From: Pseudoalteromonas rubra
GTDB lineage: Bacteria; Pseudomonadota; Gammaproteobacteria; Enterobacterales; Alteromonadaceae
DNA length: 64,000 nucleotides
Reading direction: 5' to 3'
NCBI RefSeq assembly: GCF_005887095.1
Contig: NZ_PNCI01000013.1
Coordinates: 1 to 64,000 of the forward strand
Position 1 is the stretch's first letter. Each line of letters starts with the position of its first letter. The position numbers were made by a program, and so were the translations under genes. Positions 36,358 to 46,092 of this stretch are shown one piece after another. Below the pieces are notes generated by a model that was not told the origin of the DNA, searched no databases, and saw only the letters and a list, made by a program, of their open reading frames with translations.

Positions 36358-36470
36358 TATTAATGCGTACAATATAGGGGTGATCAATGTACACAATATT
36401 AATGCTTAACGATTGCAGTTTGACGAACAATGATTTTATAATACAAAAGACCTAGATATTAAGCCGTACA
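36358..36470 (+). repeat. Three 14-bp direct repeats before the cap/pgs-like operon
   Basis: TATTAATGCGTACA (36358-36371), TATTAATGCTTAAC (36397-36410) and TATTAAGCCGTACA (36457-36470). Copies share TATTAA and a GC-x-TA core and start 39 and 60 bases apart. They straddle a candidate promoter (36413-36442), and the last ends 15 bases before the start codon, so they look like operator sites for a regulator I cannot name. Confidence 0.45.
36413..36442 (+). promoter_or_regulatory. Candidate promoter of the cap/pgs-like operon
   Basis: A perfect -10 TATAAT (36437-36442) lies 18 bases after a poor -35 TTGCAG (36413-36418), 43 bases before the capA-like start. A weak -35 next to repeats is typical of activator-dependent promoters. 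Confidence 0.4.
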
Positions 36471-36485
36471 GGTTAAGGGGCAGCC

Positions 36486-38699
36486 TTGAAAATTTACAAC
36501 TTAATTCCATTTGTTCCCGTAATGTATTTGCTCAGCGCCTGCTCTGTAGAGGACCCTTACGAGACTGGCCCGACACAAGCACAGCAGGAAGAGCAAAAGC
36601 AGCAACAAGAGCAACAAAACCAAACCCGTGGTTTAACGTTGCAGCTGCTGGATTCTAATGACGCTGCCTTAACTGATGCCAGTGTACAGCTTTTCGACAA
36701 CCAGTACCGTACGGATGCGCAAGGGAAATTAACCCTAGCAGACCTGAATAGCGACAACATAACTTTGACTATCTCAGTGCCCGGGTATGAGCGCATCGTA
36801 ATGGTCGTCAACAGCAAGGCGTACCAAGACCAACCTTTGCCTGTCGTATTAAAAGAGGTAAGTGCCACCAGCAGCGAGCTGATGTTTGGCGGAGATACCA
36901 TGTTTGGTCGCCGCTATATGGACCCTTCGCTGACCACTATGGGCAATCTGTTACCCGATGTTGAAGATGCCATGATCCGACCAGGTAATGCCGCAAGCAG
37001 TGCCATTGCCCTGACTCAGTTCATCAAACCTATCATGGCTAGCGCTGATTTTGCTTCCGTTAATCTCGAATCCCCAGTGCTTGCAACACCCACGACGGTT
37101 CATCCAAGTAAAGAGTTCGCCTTTTTCTCGTTACCGGATACCCTGCAGGGCTTGACCGCAATTGGCATCGATTATGTCGCTCTAGGTAATAATCACGTGT
37201 TTGACTATCAACAAAAGGGGTTAGAGGACACCATCAAATTTGTTGAGCAGGCAGGGTTTAGCCACAGCGGCGCCGGTAATAACACCACAGAGGCCTATGC
37301 ACCCCGCCTGGTTAAAGTGGGTAACACAACGCTTGCTCTGGTGTCGGCCACTTCTATTACGGGTGAAGACCATCAGGTCACTTATATCGCCACCGCTGAC
37401 AAAGGAGGCGCTGCCGACCTGACCGACAGCACGGCACTCAGCGCCGCTGTTGAGCAAGCCAGTGATAACAGTGATTACGCTATTGTCCAGCTGCATGGGG
37501 GAGATGAATACTCTTATGCACCCACCCGTTACATCAACAACCGGTTTGAATTTGTCAGTCGTCGTGCTCCTGATCTGATGATAGCCCACCACCCTCATGT
37601 GGCTCAGGGCTTTGGTCTGTACAACGGAGTGCCAGCCTTACTGGGCCTGGGCAACTTTGTGTTTGAGCAAAACCGCCATGAGACCTTACTGGGCGTTGCC
37701 GTCTCTGTAAGGATCGACCCAACGCAATCACCCAAAACGCAATCCGCCAGAGCTTACCCTATTTACCTGGAAGATTATCAGCCCAAGCTGGTGAGTGGTT
37801 TTTTGAGTGACTACCTGATCCGCCGATTGGCTGAGTTTTCGAGCCCAGAAATCGCCATCGTGCCCGGGCCGGGTTATGGCGACGTCTACTTCCAACAGCC
37901 GCCCACTGTGCAAGAGGTAGAAACTGTGACACTAAACTTAGCTGCCGGAGATCACCTTGTTGATCTTCGAGAGTATGCGCCCAGTAATGCATTTTTAAGT
38001 AAAATCACGAGCACAGGCACCGCAGACGTCACGCTTGGCCGAGATCTAATGTGGTTTGGTGACTTTGAAGACTGGGACAATGACAATGAAGTGAATGAAG
38101 TCACTCGCTGGGAACATGAAAGTGATGACATTACCCCCTGTCTGACCGGGGCAATGCGTGGTACGCAAGGCATGTGCCTGTCTCGCACACAATTTAATAA
38201 CCGGCCGATCCGTATGCCGTTTAAGCAAACACTGCGCACCATGCCAATCACTCCGGCAGAGTCAACCCTAGAAGCCTATTCTGAATTGACTCTGTTCGGC
38301 TACGCAAAAGGTGACAATGCTGGCGCTTTGGATGCAGAACTGACTATAGTCACCGCAGAAGACAACCTGGAATTTTCCAGCGAGGAAGTCGGTCTGATTA
38401 ATTCAGGCAGCTACGATTGGCAGACATTTCGTCATGATATTACCCTGCCGGATGACAGTCAGACCCTGGGGCCTGAGCAATTGCCTGCACGCGCAGTCAA
38501 ACTGGCAATCAAGCAGGCACCGCCAGAGCAAGGCGAAGCAACCGTTATGCTAGATCAGCTTGCATTGATCTCATGGCAAAAATCTTTTAGTCTCAACAAT
38601 AGGTTATGGCAGGCAGACCGCATGCATGGCTTGGATTTTATGGCACTGGAAACCGACGACCCCGTCACGTTGACACTGCACTTTTCTGCTTACGATTAA
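36486..38699 (+). CDS. capA: CapA/PgsA-type poly-gamma-glutamate system lipoprotein
   Basis: 737 residues. The start is a TTG at 36486 with AAGGGG five bases before it. Lipobox LSAC gives acylated Cys19; Ser at +2 predicts the outer membrane. A Gln/Glu-rich linker (about 31-47) leads to a carboxypeptidase-regulatory-like beta domain (about 48-125), then the CapA/PgsA metallophosphatase-like domain (about 130-420) with FGGDTMFGR, NLESP, GNNHVFD, HGGDEYS and HHPHVAQG. The last 270 residues are a beta-rich module not present in Bacillus CapA. In Bacillus, PgsA/CapA is needed for polymer synthesis or transport across the membrane. First gene of the seven-gene run; 25 bases separate it from the next. 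Confidence 0.82.
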   Translation: MKIYNLIPFVPVMYLLSACSVEDPYETGPTQAQQEEQKQQQEQQNQTRGLTLQLLDSNDAALTDASVQLFDNQYRTDAQGKLTLADLNSDNITLTISVPGYERIVMVVNSKAYQDQPLPVVLKEVSATSSELMFGGDTMFGRRYMDPSLTTMGNLLPDVEDAMIRPGNAASSAIALTQFIKPIMASADFASVNLESPVLATPTTVHPSKEFAFFSLPDTLQGLTAIGIDYVALGNNHVFDYQQKGLEDTIKFVEQAGFSHSGAGNNTTEAYAPRLVKVGNTTLALVSATSITGEDHQVTYIATADKGGAADLTDSTALSAAVEQASDNSDYAIVQLHGGDEYSYAPTRYINNRFEFVSRRAPDLMIAHHPHVAQGFGLYNGVPALLGLGNFVFEQNRHETLLGVAVSVRIDPTQSPKTQSARAYPIYLEDYQPKLVSGFLSDYLIRRLAEFSSPEIAIVPGPGYGDVYFQQPPTVQEVETVTLNLAAGDHLVDLREYAPSNAFLSKITSTGTADVTLGRDLMWFGDFEDWDNDNEVNEVTRWEHESDDITPCLTGAMRGTQGMCLSRTQFNNRPIRMPFKQTLRTMPITPAESTLEAYSELTLFGYAKGDNAGALDAELTIVTAEDNLEFSSEEVGLINSGSYDWQTFRHDITLPDDSQTLGPEQLPARAVKLAIKQAPPEQGEATVMLDQLALISWQKSFSLNNRLWQADRMHGLDFMALETDDPVTLTLHFSAYD

Positions 38700-38724
38700 C
38701 ATAACCAGATATTTCGGGGGGCGT

Positions 38725-40695
38725 GTGTCGCTCAAACAACAAATTTTTATGATTAAGCGGCAAAAGCCGTTTTGGTCGATTTTACTGCTCTTTTTAGTTG
38801 TTCTGGTGTTTGCCGTACATGGCTCATTTGCACGCCTGAACGCCTATGTTTACAGCCAGTTTAATCAATTGTTTGAGCAACAGAGCAGTGATATTGTGGT
38901 GATTGAGTCGCCAAATTTACAACGTCAGCAATCTGAGCTCATCACCCAGTTACTAAACCATAAAGTGAATGCCATTATTGTGCTTTCTGATGTTGTCTCG
39001 AAACAAAGCATGTCGTTTGCCAATGTATTCTTTCCCTTCGCTGACACACGCTATTGCCTGCCAGACGTACAACCCTGGCTAGGTTATAACATGGTGCTCG
39101 GTAAGCCTAAGGATAAGTGCCAGAATGTCTGGCAAAGCATTTATGGGCCGCAACACCTCAATACAGGCAAACTGATCAACTTTGCGCTATCACCCAGCGC
39201 GTTGCCTAAGTTTTCCAGCACCCGGCTGCTTGAAGAAGATGTGCTACTCAGCCAGCTCGAAGGCAAGGTCGTGTTAATTGCTCAGCAACAACTCGGTTTT
39301 AGCGTACCTCTGCGGGCCCCCAAGTTGCATGGTGCAAATAACCCGGTCTATTTACATGCCTATGTTGCAGACAGCCTGGAAAAAGACCAGTTAATTACTC
39401 GCCTGGCCCAGTGGCAGTCTGTGGCGCTACAGCTGGGGCTACTGGCATTATTGCTCATCGTATATCAGAAAAATACGCTCACGCTGAGCATCATTATTGC
39501 AGCCAGTTTATCTCTTGCAAGCCTGTTGGCCAGTTATCTGATAATGATCACACTCCAGTATTTATTGCCCATAGGTCAGCTTCTGGTGATTAACCTGGTG
39601 ACTATGCTGTGGGTGTTTTTCTCCCGTAAATGGCTCGAAGAAAACGAGCTGCTGGAGCTGATTGCTAACGTCCATCAACGCATGATGGGACGCTATTTAC
39701 CCCGCTCTATCAGCACTGAGAGCACGCCCTGGGATGCCATTATTACGCTTGTGAATCAGCAATTGGCACTCAACCGCTCCATCTTTCTTGCCCGCCTCGA
39801 GGGTGACCACAGGCTCGAAGAGATCCGCGCCATCAACTGCAATATTGAAGACATCGTGGAGCAGCGTCGTGATTATCAGCGCCCGCCTTATTCCGACGCC
39901 ATAAAAGCTTTTGGCGCGGTGCAAACCTCACGTCCGTTTTTCAGCGGTCTGCTGGAACTTGAGCGCCAATTTGTTGTGCCTTTAATGTATGCCGGCGACA
40001 TTCGGGGGTTTTGGGCGATGACGGTGATCCCGAACGAACAATTTGATGAAAAAGCGTTTATCAAGAATGTTAATCGCTTTGCAAGTCAGATAGGTGAGCT
40101 GCTGTTCCACTACAGAATGCTGCAAAACCAGCAACGTGCCTCCTTAAGCCCTCTGACCCGAGCACTGACTCTGACGCTTGAAAAACCTCTGAGTCAGAAA
40201 GTAAAATCTGCCATTGGGGAAATGGAGCAAAAACTCTCGACGCTGGAGCAAGTGTTCAATCAGATCCGTACAGCTGCCGTGTTATTTAATCTGTTTGGTC
40301 AGGTCGTACAAACCAATCAACCGTTGGAGCAACTGGCCAAAAAACACCATCTAGCATTGTTCGAAATGACCGCACTGGATCTGCTGGACAAGATCACTTC
40401 AATGCCAAAAGAGACACTCAAAGGCAAACTGCGCTACCTGACCCTGCAACAGGGCGAGCTATTTCTGCCGGCAACCCTCGGTACAGACACCTATATCCTT
40501 AATATTCGGTCACTCTCCGCGAACCAGGTCAGCAGTACCATTGGGGAGCCTTTCTCGGTGGCCGGCATATTGTTTGAATTTATCGACATCACCACCCTGT
40601 TGCAGCAACTTGATGATCCACATGCGCTTTTAAGCAGCCTCACAGCTGTCAAGCCCGATGGCGACGGAGACACCAGTAAGGAGCACACGCTGTAA
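38725..40695 (+). CDS. CHASE2-like membrane sensor protein
   Basis: 656 residues from a GTG at 38725 preceded by GGGGGG. One membrane segment (about 16-35), an extracytoplasmic domain (to about 225) with GKVVLIAQQQLGF and PVYLHAYVADSLEKDQ, then three close membrane segments (about 228-300). This is the CHASE2 topology. The cytoplasmic part has a GAF-like region (about 340-470), a helical linker and a PAS-like end (about 525-645). No kinase, cyclase, GGDEF or phosphatase motif was found, so the usual output domain is absent. It shares TAATG with the next gene. It may sense envelope state and gate the synthase; that is inference. Confidence 0.6.
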   Translation: MSLKQQIFMIKRQKPFWSILLLFLVVLVFAVHGSFARLNAYVYSQFNQLFEQQSSDIVVIESPNLQRQQSELITQLLNHKVNAIIVLSDVVSKQSMSFANVFFPFADTRYCLPDVQPWLGYNMVLGKPKDKCQNVWQSIYGPQHLNTGKLINFALSPSALPKFSSTRLLEEDVLLSQLEGKVVLIAQQQLGFSVPLRAPKLHGANNPVYLHAYVADSLEKDQLITRLAQWQSVALQLGLLALLLIVYQKNTLTLSIIIAASLSLASLLASYLIMITLQYLLPIGQLLVINLVTMLWVFFSRKWLEENELLELIANVHQRMMGRYLPRSISTESTPWDAIITLVNQQLALNRSIFLARLEGDHRLEEIRAINCNIEDIVEQRRDYQRPPYSDAIKAFGAVQTSRPFFSGLLELERQFVVPLMYAGDIRGFWAMTVIPNEQFDEKAFIKNVNRFASQIGELLFHYRMLQNQQRASLSPLTRALTLTLEKPLSQKVKSAIGEMEQKLSTLEQVFNQIRTAAVLFNLFGQVVQTNQPLEQLAKKHHLALFEMTALDLLDKITSMPKETLKGKLRYLTLQQGELFLPATLGTDTYILNIRSLSANQVSSTIGEPFSVAGILFEFIDITTLLQQLDDPHALLSSLTAVKPDGDGDTSKEHTL

Positions 40696-43600
40696 TGGAT
40701 TGGGTGCTACCACTTTTTCCAGATGGAAGCGGGCTGGGCCAGTCTGTTATCACCACCGTTTGGGTAGGCATAGCCGTTGTTTGCATGCTGAACTTACGTT
40801 TCGGCTTTCCGCTCACAGGCCTGGTTGTACCTGGCTATCTGGTACCCTTGTTGATCGTCAGCCCGGTTTCTGCTGTCGTCATCGTGCTCGAAGCCATCGT
40901 CGTCTACGTTTTGATGCGCCTGAGTGCCAAAGTGGCGATGGAGCGACTGGGCTATGCAGAAATGTTCGGCAGAGATCGCTTCTTTGCCATTATTCTGATC
41001 AGTATTCTGGTCCGGGTGTTTATGGACACCTTGTTCTGGCCTCAGATAGGTCAGGTGTTGGCGCTGTGGGATATTACCTTTGACTATGCCGGACAGCTTT
41101 ACAGCCTGGGCCTGGTGATCATTGCACTGACCGCCAACGTGATGTGGAATGGTGGTTTTCGCTATGGTATGCGCGTGACATTAATCCAGCTGGCCATCAC
41201 CTTCATATTGGTACGCTTTGTCCTGATGCCGTTTACCAATTTCAGTATTGCTAACCTCGCCATCATGTATGAAGCCGTTGCCGCCTCGATTCTGGCTGCA
41301 CCTAAAGCGTATATCATCCTGGTTATCACAGCCTTTTTGGCCTCTCGGGCCAATATTCGTTACGGCTGGGAATTCAATGGTATTATGTTACCGGCACTGC
41401 TGGCCCTGCAACTCATGCAACCCAGTAAACTCATCACTACCTTTATCGAAACAACGGTGATCTTATCACTGGGCGCTATCTTGCTTAACTTTACCCGCCT
41501 CAAACATGCAAACTTTGAGGGCGCGCGGTTGTTACTGTTGTTTTTCAACATTGGCTTTATCTACAAGCTGTTGCTGAATTACTTTGTGGTCGATTACTTC
41601 CCGACACTCAAAGCCACGGACACATTTGCGTTTGGCTATATGTTATCCACCTTGCTGGCACTCAAAATCTATCAGAAGAACGCCCTGGGCCTGGTGCTGC
41701 GGGCCACTTTCCAGACTTCTATGATCGGAGGCCTGCTTGCATTCGGTATCGGTTTTGCCATCATGTTTGTGCCATCTCTGATCCACAACCCAACACAACC
41801 CGCGGCGGTCGACGAAGCCCAAAGTGCCCCGCTGAGTCACCATGTCAGTGAATATAAAAGCTATCTTTACACCGCACGGTACGACTTGCTGAATCTCAGC
41901 CATTACCAGCAAGCGCAGCAATTGCAGCGCTTTAGAGGGGCCATTCGCTTGCTGAATGAGAACCCTCAGGATCCCGACACCCAATACCGTGCTGCTCAGG
42001 TGCTGGCAGAGCTGGGCTTTGTACTCATAGATAATCCCGCCATTTTGGTGATTAAAGATACTCAGACGACACATCCCAGGGGCTTGTTTGCGCTGGCTAA
42101 ATCTCCGGTGCGTGAACATATCGTGACCGTCCCCTACCCGACCAGTGAACGTCTGGCTGGTGATGCCGCCGGCCAACTGTTTGCCATTTTAGGGAGCAGT
42201 GCTCTGGCACTGGGCACTCGGGTAACGCCGTCGGCAGCCAGTCAACAAACCCGGCCACAAAGTGCTTATTACCAGGCCTTTATTAGCGCATTAAATACCA
42301 ATCAGGTACTGCAGCTCAGGGCCATTAACCAATATACACGGCCTCAGTTGAGGCAAACGCGCTTTGTCGACAACAGTCAGTTCTGGATTTACAATCAGCT
42401 GCCCGACTCGCTGTCACAACGTCAGCTTACCCGTCTGTTGGGATTTGAGCGTAGCCAGTTCGGCCTGCTTAGTGAGGACAACTTGCCCTACCCAGGCTAT
42501 CAGGGAGCCATGCTGGAAACCTTCTTCGACAACTTGAGTTACGCCACCCTCTTGTCACATACAGCAAGAAGTAACGTAAATGCACCTCAGTATCCTGTCG
42601 AGCGGCTGAGTATGCCACTCGAAGAGTTGGTTACTCAGTTTTCTCAACATATTAGTGCCAAAGGCAGCGGTCATTTTCGGATGCTCGCAGAAAACGAGGC
42701 TGCATTGTGGGAATACGAGGTCCTTGAGCCTTTATTCAAACTATCCTATGAGCTGCGTTCGCGTTCTCTGGATGAGGATGATCTCAATCGCCTGCAACAG
42801 CTTAACCGGCTCGCCAACATGGTAGGCTATCGCCTGCAGCTGATTACAAGTGATGCCCATCGCCTGGTGATCATCAGCCCTTTGCCCGAAGTCAGCTATT
42901 ACCAGCAAGGGCAGGGATTTTATGTCATAAACCTCAACGCCACTGTACCACTAACCATTCAGGTGCCGCGGCCACTGTTCGAAAGTAATACGTTACAGTT
43001 TGCAACGGACCTGTTCCAGACCAGTGGTGCCCGGGCACTGCTCATTGCCGGCGCTCACCCTTATGCTAGTGAAGAGGCAAACGTCATGGCGCCGACTAAT
43101 ACGCGGACACTTTATAATGTGGTACACCAAAGTGCGGTACGACACAATCCGGGAATGCCGGTATTAAGTCTGCAGGTTCGCAGTCACAGTGCCCCTTCAC
43201 AGATCCGTCCCAGTGCCATTGCCTATCAGTTTACTCAACCTGATTTTCGACATACTTCGACCATAAACGCACTGTATAAGGCCATGACGCGATTGGGGAT
43301 AACAGTAGAGAAAGTTTCTGGGCAGATTGCTACCCGGGGGCTGGAAATTGGTTCGTCTCCGCAATCGGGCTATCGTCTGTTTAGCCCCGACAGTGAATTG
43401 GCAACCTTGTGGCTGGCCTCCGATTTTAAGCAGCACTATGCCGTCTCTGAACAGGCACTTCAGGAGCGGTTGCTTGCCGTATCCGTGCACCCCAGCTTTA
43501 TGCAGATGCGCCTTGCGGCAACTGGGCCAGATGACTGGGCCGAGCTATCACCACAACAGAGGCAAAGACTCGACATGATAATCGGCCGCTATGCACAAAC

Positions 43601-43808
43601 CCAGCACCTGCCCTGGTTAAGCGCCTTATGCGACGGCCTGGCACAGTGCACCCTGCAGGCCATCCGACTTTCCGACAACGGATTACTCGGACTACAAATG
43701 CAGCTGGCAGGTAAAACCGCAGCGGTGTACCTTGCTCAGCGTAACCGGTTGATTACGCTTGAAGCACTTGAACAAATGATGCAAGGGGGGCCGAATGTAC
43801 TGGATTAA
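40695..43808 (+). CDS. pgsC: PgsC/CapC-like membrane protein with large periplasmic domain
   Basis: 1037 residues, against about 150 for Bacillus PgsC. Residues 1 to about 370 hold roughly ten hydrophobic segments and seem to be two PgsC-like units. The first has GFPLTGLVVPGYLVPLL and the second has YGWEFNGIMLPALLALQLM. From about 385 to the end is a soluble region. Within it, VPRPLFESNTLQFATDLF and LLIAGAHPYASEEANVMAP (about 756-800) resemble the small exported protein encoded at 46082, but with substituted His positions. PgsC pairs with PgsB in the membrane synthase. It overlaps the next gene by 14 bases and the previous stop by one. Confidence 0.75.
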   Translation: MDWVLPLFPDGSGLGQSVITTVWVGIAVVCMLNLRFGFPLTGLVVPGYLVPLLIVSPVSAVVIVLEAIVVYVLMRLSAKVAMERLGYAEMFGRDRFFAIILISILVRVFMDTLFWPQIGQVLALWDITFDYAGQLYSLGLVIIALTANVMWNGGFRYGMRVTLIQLAITFILVRFVLMPFTNFSIANLAIMYEAVAASILAAPKAYIILVITAFLASRANIRYGWEFNGIMLPALLALQLMQPSKLITTFIETTVILSLGAILLNFTRLKHANFEGARLLLLFFNIGFIYKLLLNYFVVDYFPTLKATDTFAFGYMLSTLLALKIYQKNALGLVLRATFQTSMIGGLLAFGIGFAIMFVPSLIHNPTQPAAVDEAQSAPLSHHVSEYKSYLYTARYDLLNLSHYQQAQQLQRFRGAIRLLNENPQDPDTQYRAAQVLAELGFVLIDNPAILVIKDTQTTHPRGLFALAKSPVREHIVTVPYPTSERLAGDAAGQLFAILGSSALALGTRVTPSAASQQTRPQSAYYQAFISALNTNQVLQLRAINQYTRPQLRQTRFVDNSQFWIYNQLPDSLSQRQLTRLLGFERSQFGLLSEDNLPYPGYQGAMLETFFDNLSYATLLSHTARSNVNAPQYPVERLSMPLEELVTQFSQHISAKGSGHFRMLAENEAALWEYEVLEPLFKLSYELRSRSLDEDDLNRLQQLNRLANMVGYRLQLITSDAHRLVIISPLPEVSYYQQGQGFYVINLNATVPLTIQVPRPLFESNTLQFATDLFQTSGARALLIAGAHPYASEEANVMAPTNTRTLYNVVHQSAVRHNPGMPVLSLQVRSHSAPSQIRPSAIAYQFTQPDFRHTSTINALYKAMTRLGITVEKVSGQIATRGLEIGSSPQSGYRLFSPDSELATLWLASDFKQHYAVSEQALQERLLAVSVHPSFMQMRLAATGPDDWAELSPQQRQRLDMIIGRYAQTQHLPWLSALCDGLAQCTLQAIRLSDNGLLGLQMQLAGKTAAVYLAQRNRLITLEALEQMMQGGPNVLD

Positions 43809-46092
43809 ACGCGTACTGCAGGCGCTGCTCATAATCCTAGTGTTACTTGCGGGGTACCGTGTTGCACTGCATTTTTATGTCTGGCTAAATTCGGCTGAGC
43901 GCATTGCGGCGCGCAGTGAAGAAGAGACCCGCTCTGTGGTGCACTGGCTGAGTCCGGATCGCCCGCTCGTGTATACCTTTCCTACTTCACGGACTGTTGC
44001 TATTCGCGTGCTGTCGAACGCTATTTTTGCCAGCCAAACCGTTTTCGATAAGCCAATCAATTATGCGATAGAATACCGGCTGCTGGACAGTCAGGACAAT
44101 GAACTGGAAAAACATGTTTATCATCATGCGTCTAAACTTGCACTGGAGGAAGGCCAGCAACAGGTTAAACAATTGATTGAGGACCGACAGGCGCTGGCTG
44201 TCACATCTGGGCAGTCATTTTATGTGGACTGGCAGCAGTTGACTCGTGCCAGTAAAATTTCCTTACGGTTAATTCCGGAAGAGCCCAGCCTGCGTGGCGT
44301 TGTCGTGCGTATCCATGGTAAGACCCCAACCAATGCGGATGATGTAACCCGTACCTGGCTAAAGCTGCCTCAGCAATGGCGAGAACGGATGACCAGTTAT
44401 CATACGCTGGGAAACAGTGGTTTGCAGCCGCTGCAAATTGCCAATGCAGTTTCTTACGACTGGCGAAAACTGGCTCCGCAAGGGATACCAGGTATCGACT
44501 TTGACGCCGATATTCTCTATGAATCTCTGCCCTATAATGTGATCACCTATGACTTTTCTGCCGAGCAATTTGACTTGGATGGATACTACACCCGACCAGG
44601 GCTTGCCGCTTCGATACGCCTTACCAACACCGGGGATCTGAGCGTACAAACACAAGGAAACAGCAAAGATCTGCAACTGGTCTGGCATGACCTCACGCAG
44701 CATCAAGCCCCAGTGACATTGAGCCTGACAGAGACAGATGACCCGACGCAGTTCCTGTTGCCGGATCTGCAACCTGGATTACTGGTGATCAGCTCTCGTT
44801 CTGAGATGATCACTACCTGGCGGGACGAATTGGACCAAGTCGTTGCCCCCCTGCACAGCTATTACTATCAGCTGGATGAGACCAGCCAGGCCGAGTTCAC
44901 GGTCCAGGGTGGCAGCGATATCCAACTCGATATGCGTGGTCCAGCGGGCAGCACAGTGCAGGCAAAGGTATATGATTCCCGGCAGCAACTGCTGCGCTCT
45001 GAGGAACTCGCCCTGACGGGGTTGAGTAGTGGTTTTGATCGTTTAATCACCCCGGAAACCCGACGCGAAGCCATATCCGACAGTGAAAAAAGGTTTCTGC
45101 GCCTGAGCCGACAGGCACATAGAATCACCCTCACCAGTACCGAACAAGTGGCCGTTAAGCTGCAGAGCCGCCATGGCACAATGCATCATCAGAACTATGT
45201 GTGCGCCACACTGTGTGACGCGCCACAAACTGGATTCACTGAGGTCGGTGCCTGGTTTAGCCAAAGTGCCGATAATGAGTTTTACTTTATTGAGCAACAA
45301 AAGATCCTCAAAGTGCGGCTATTCAGCGCCCCTCCCCTTATAGAAGAAAAACAAACCGGCTACCTGTCACAAGCCCTGTTTGTGCGTTTACCGGTATCCA
45401 ATACTGCGCTTGTCTACAATCCGCCCAAGTATTTTGCACCACCGCAGCCGGCGGCCCCGTTTCAGTATGCGCCGTTAGAAAATCTGGCGCAGCTGCAACG
45501 CGCTCAGCTCAGCTTGCAACAAAGTGATACGGCCTTGGCGCCTGTTCCCAGGTTAATTACTCTCAGTGACAAGGGGATCCGCTACACCGATCAGGATATT
45601 GCGCAGCTGGATAGCTTACCTGATTTATCAAATACCTCTTCACAGCATTTTATCAATCAGGGAGCGCCTCGTGATTACTGGAAAGTACGTCTGTTTCAGT
45701 TACAACCTGGGCAAACTCTGATACAGGATTATCGCGGCAAAGATAAGCCGATGGCGATTGTTATCAGACCCTTTGTCAGAGGTAATCGCCCTGAACACCC
45801 ACTCGTTATGAGTACCCAACTGGATGGACGTTTCAGTCGTGCCTTTAGCGATGAATACAGTATTTCGCGTAAGCGCTATGCTTTGGCACCTGATCAAGAG
45901 TTGCCCGCTTTCTTGCTGCATCCGAAAAAGCCGGCACTGACAGCCTACCCTTCCGTCACGCTGACAGTGGGCTCGGACATTGAACAACTATATCAGCTTA
46001 GTCTGTCGGCAGAGCAACCCATGTGGTTTGCCTTGCTGGAAGAATATGCAACGCCTCCTCCTCAACCGCAATGGTGGCAACATGAATATTAA
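43795..46092 (+). CDS. Inner-membrane-anchored periplasmic protein of the cap/pgs-like operon
   Basis: 765 residues: one N-terminal membrane segment (about 8-27) then a long periplasmic, beta-rich region with no recognised domain. Shine-Dalgarno GGGGGG lies five bases before the ATG, inside the previous gene (14-bp overlap). The start of the next gene lies 11 bases before its stop. By position and layout it could bridge the inner-membrane synthase and the outer-membrane protein encoded two genes later. No homologue is recognised. Confidence 0.55.
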   Translation: MYWIKRVLQALLIILVLLAGYRVALHFYVWLNSAERIAARSEEETRSVVHWLSPDRPLVYTFPTSRTVAIRVLSNAIFASQTVFDKPINYAIEYRLLDSQDNELEKHVYHHASKLALEEGQQQVKQLIEDRQALAVTSGQSFYVDWQQLTRASKISLRLIPEEPSLRGVVVRIHGKTPTNADDVTRTWLKLPQQWRERMTSYHTLGNSGLQPLQIANAVSYDWRKLAPQGIPGIDFDADILYESLPYNVITYDFSAEQFDLDGYYTRPGLAASIRLTNTGDLSVQTQGNSKDLQLVWHDLTQHQAPVTLSLTETDDPTQFLLPDLQPGLLVISSRSEMITTWRDELDQVVAPLHSYYYQLDETSQAEFTVQGGSDIQLDMRGPAGSTVQAKVYDSRQQLLRSEELALTGLSSGFDRLITPETRREAISDSEKRFLRLSRQAHRITLTSTEQVAVKLQSRHGTMHHQNYVCATLCDAPQTGFTEVGAWFSQSADNEFYFIEQQKILKVRLFSAPPLIEEKQTGYLSQALFVRLPVSNTALVYNPPKYFAPPQPAAPFQYAPLENLAQLQRAQLSLQQSDTALAPVPRLITLSDKGIRYTDQDIAQLDSLPDLSNTSSQHFINQGAPRDYWKVRLFQLQPGQTLIQDYRGKDKPMAIVIRPFVRGNRPEHPLVMSTQLDGRFSRAFSDEYSISRKRYALAPDQELPAFLLHPKKPALTAYPSVTLTVGSDIEQLYQLSLSAEQPMWFALLEEYATPPPQPQWWQHEY

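Noticed and set aside
45980..46081. 34-codon extension of the exported hydrolase-like protein
   Set aside because: It overlaps the end of the preceding gene; the signal peptide begins at the ATG at 46082.
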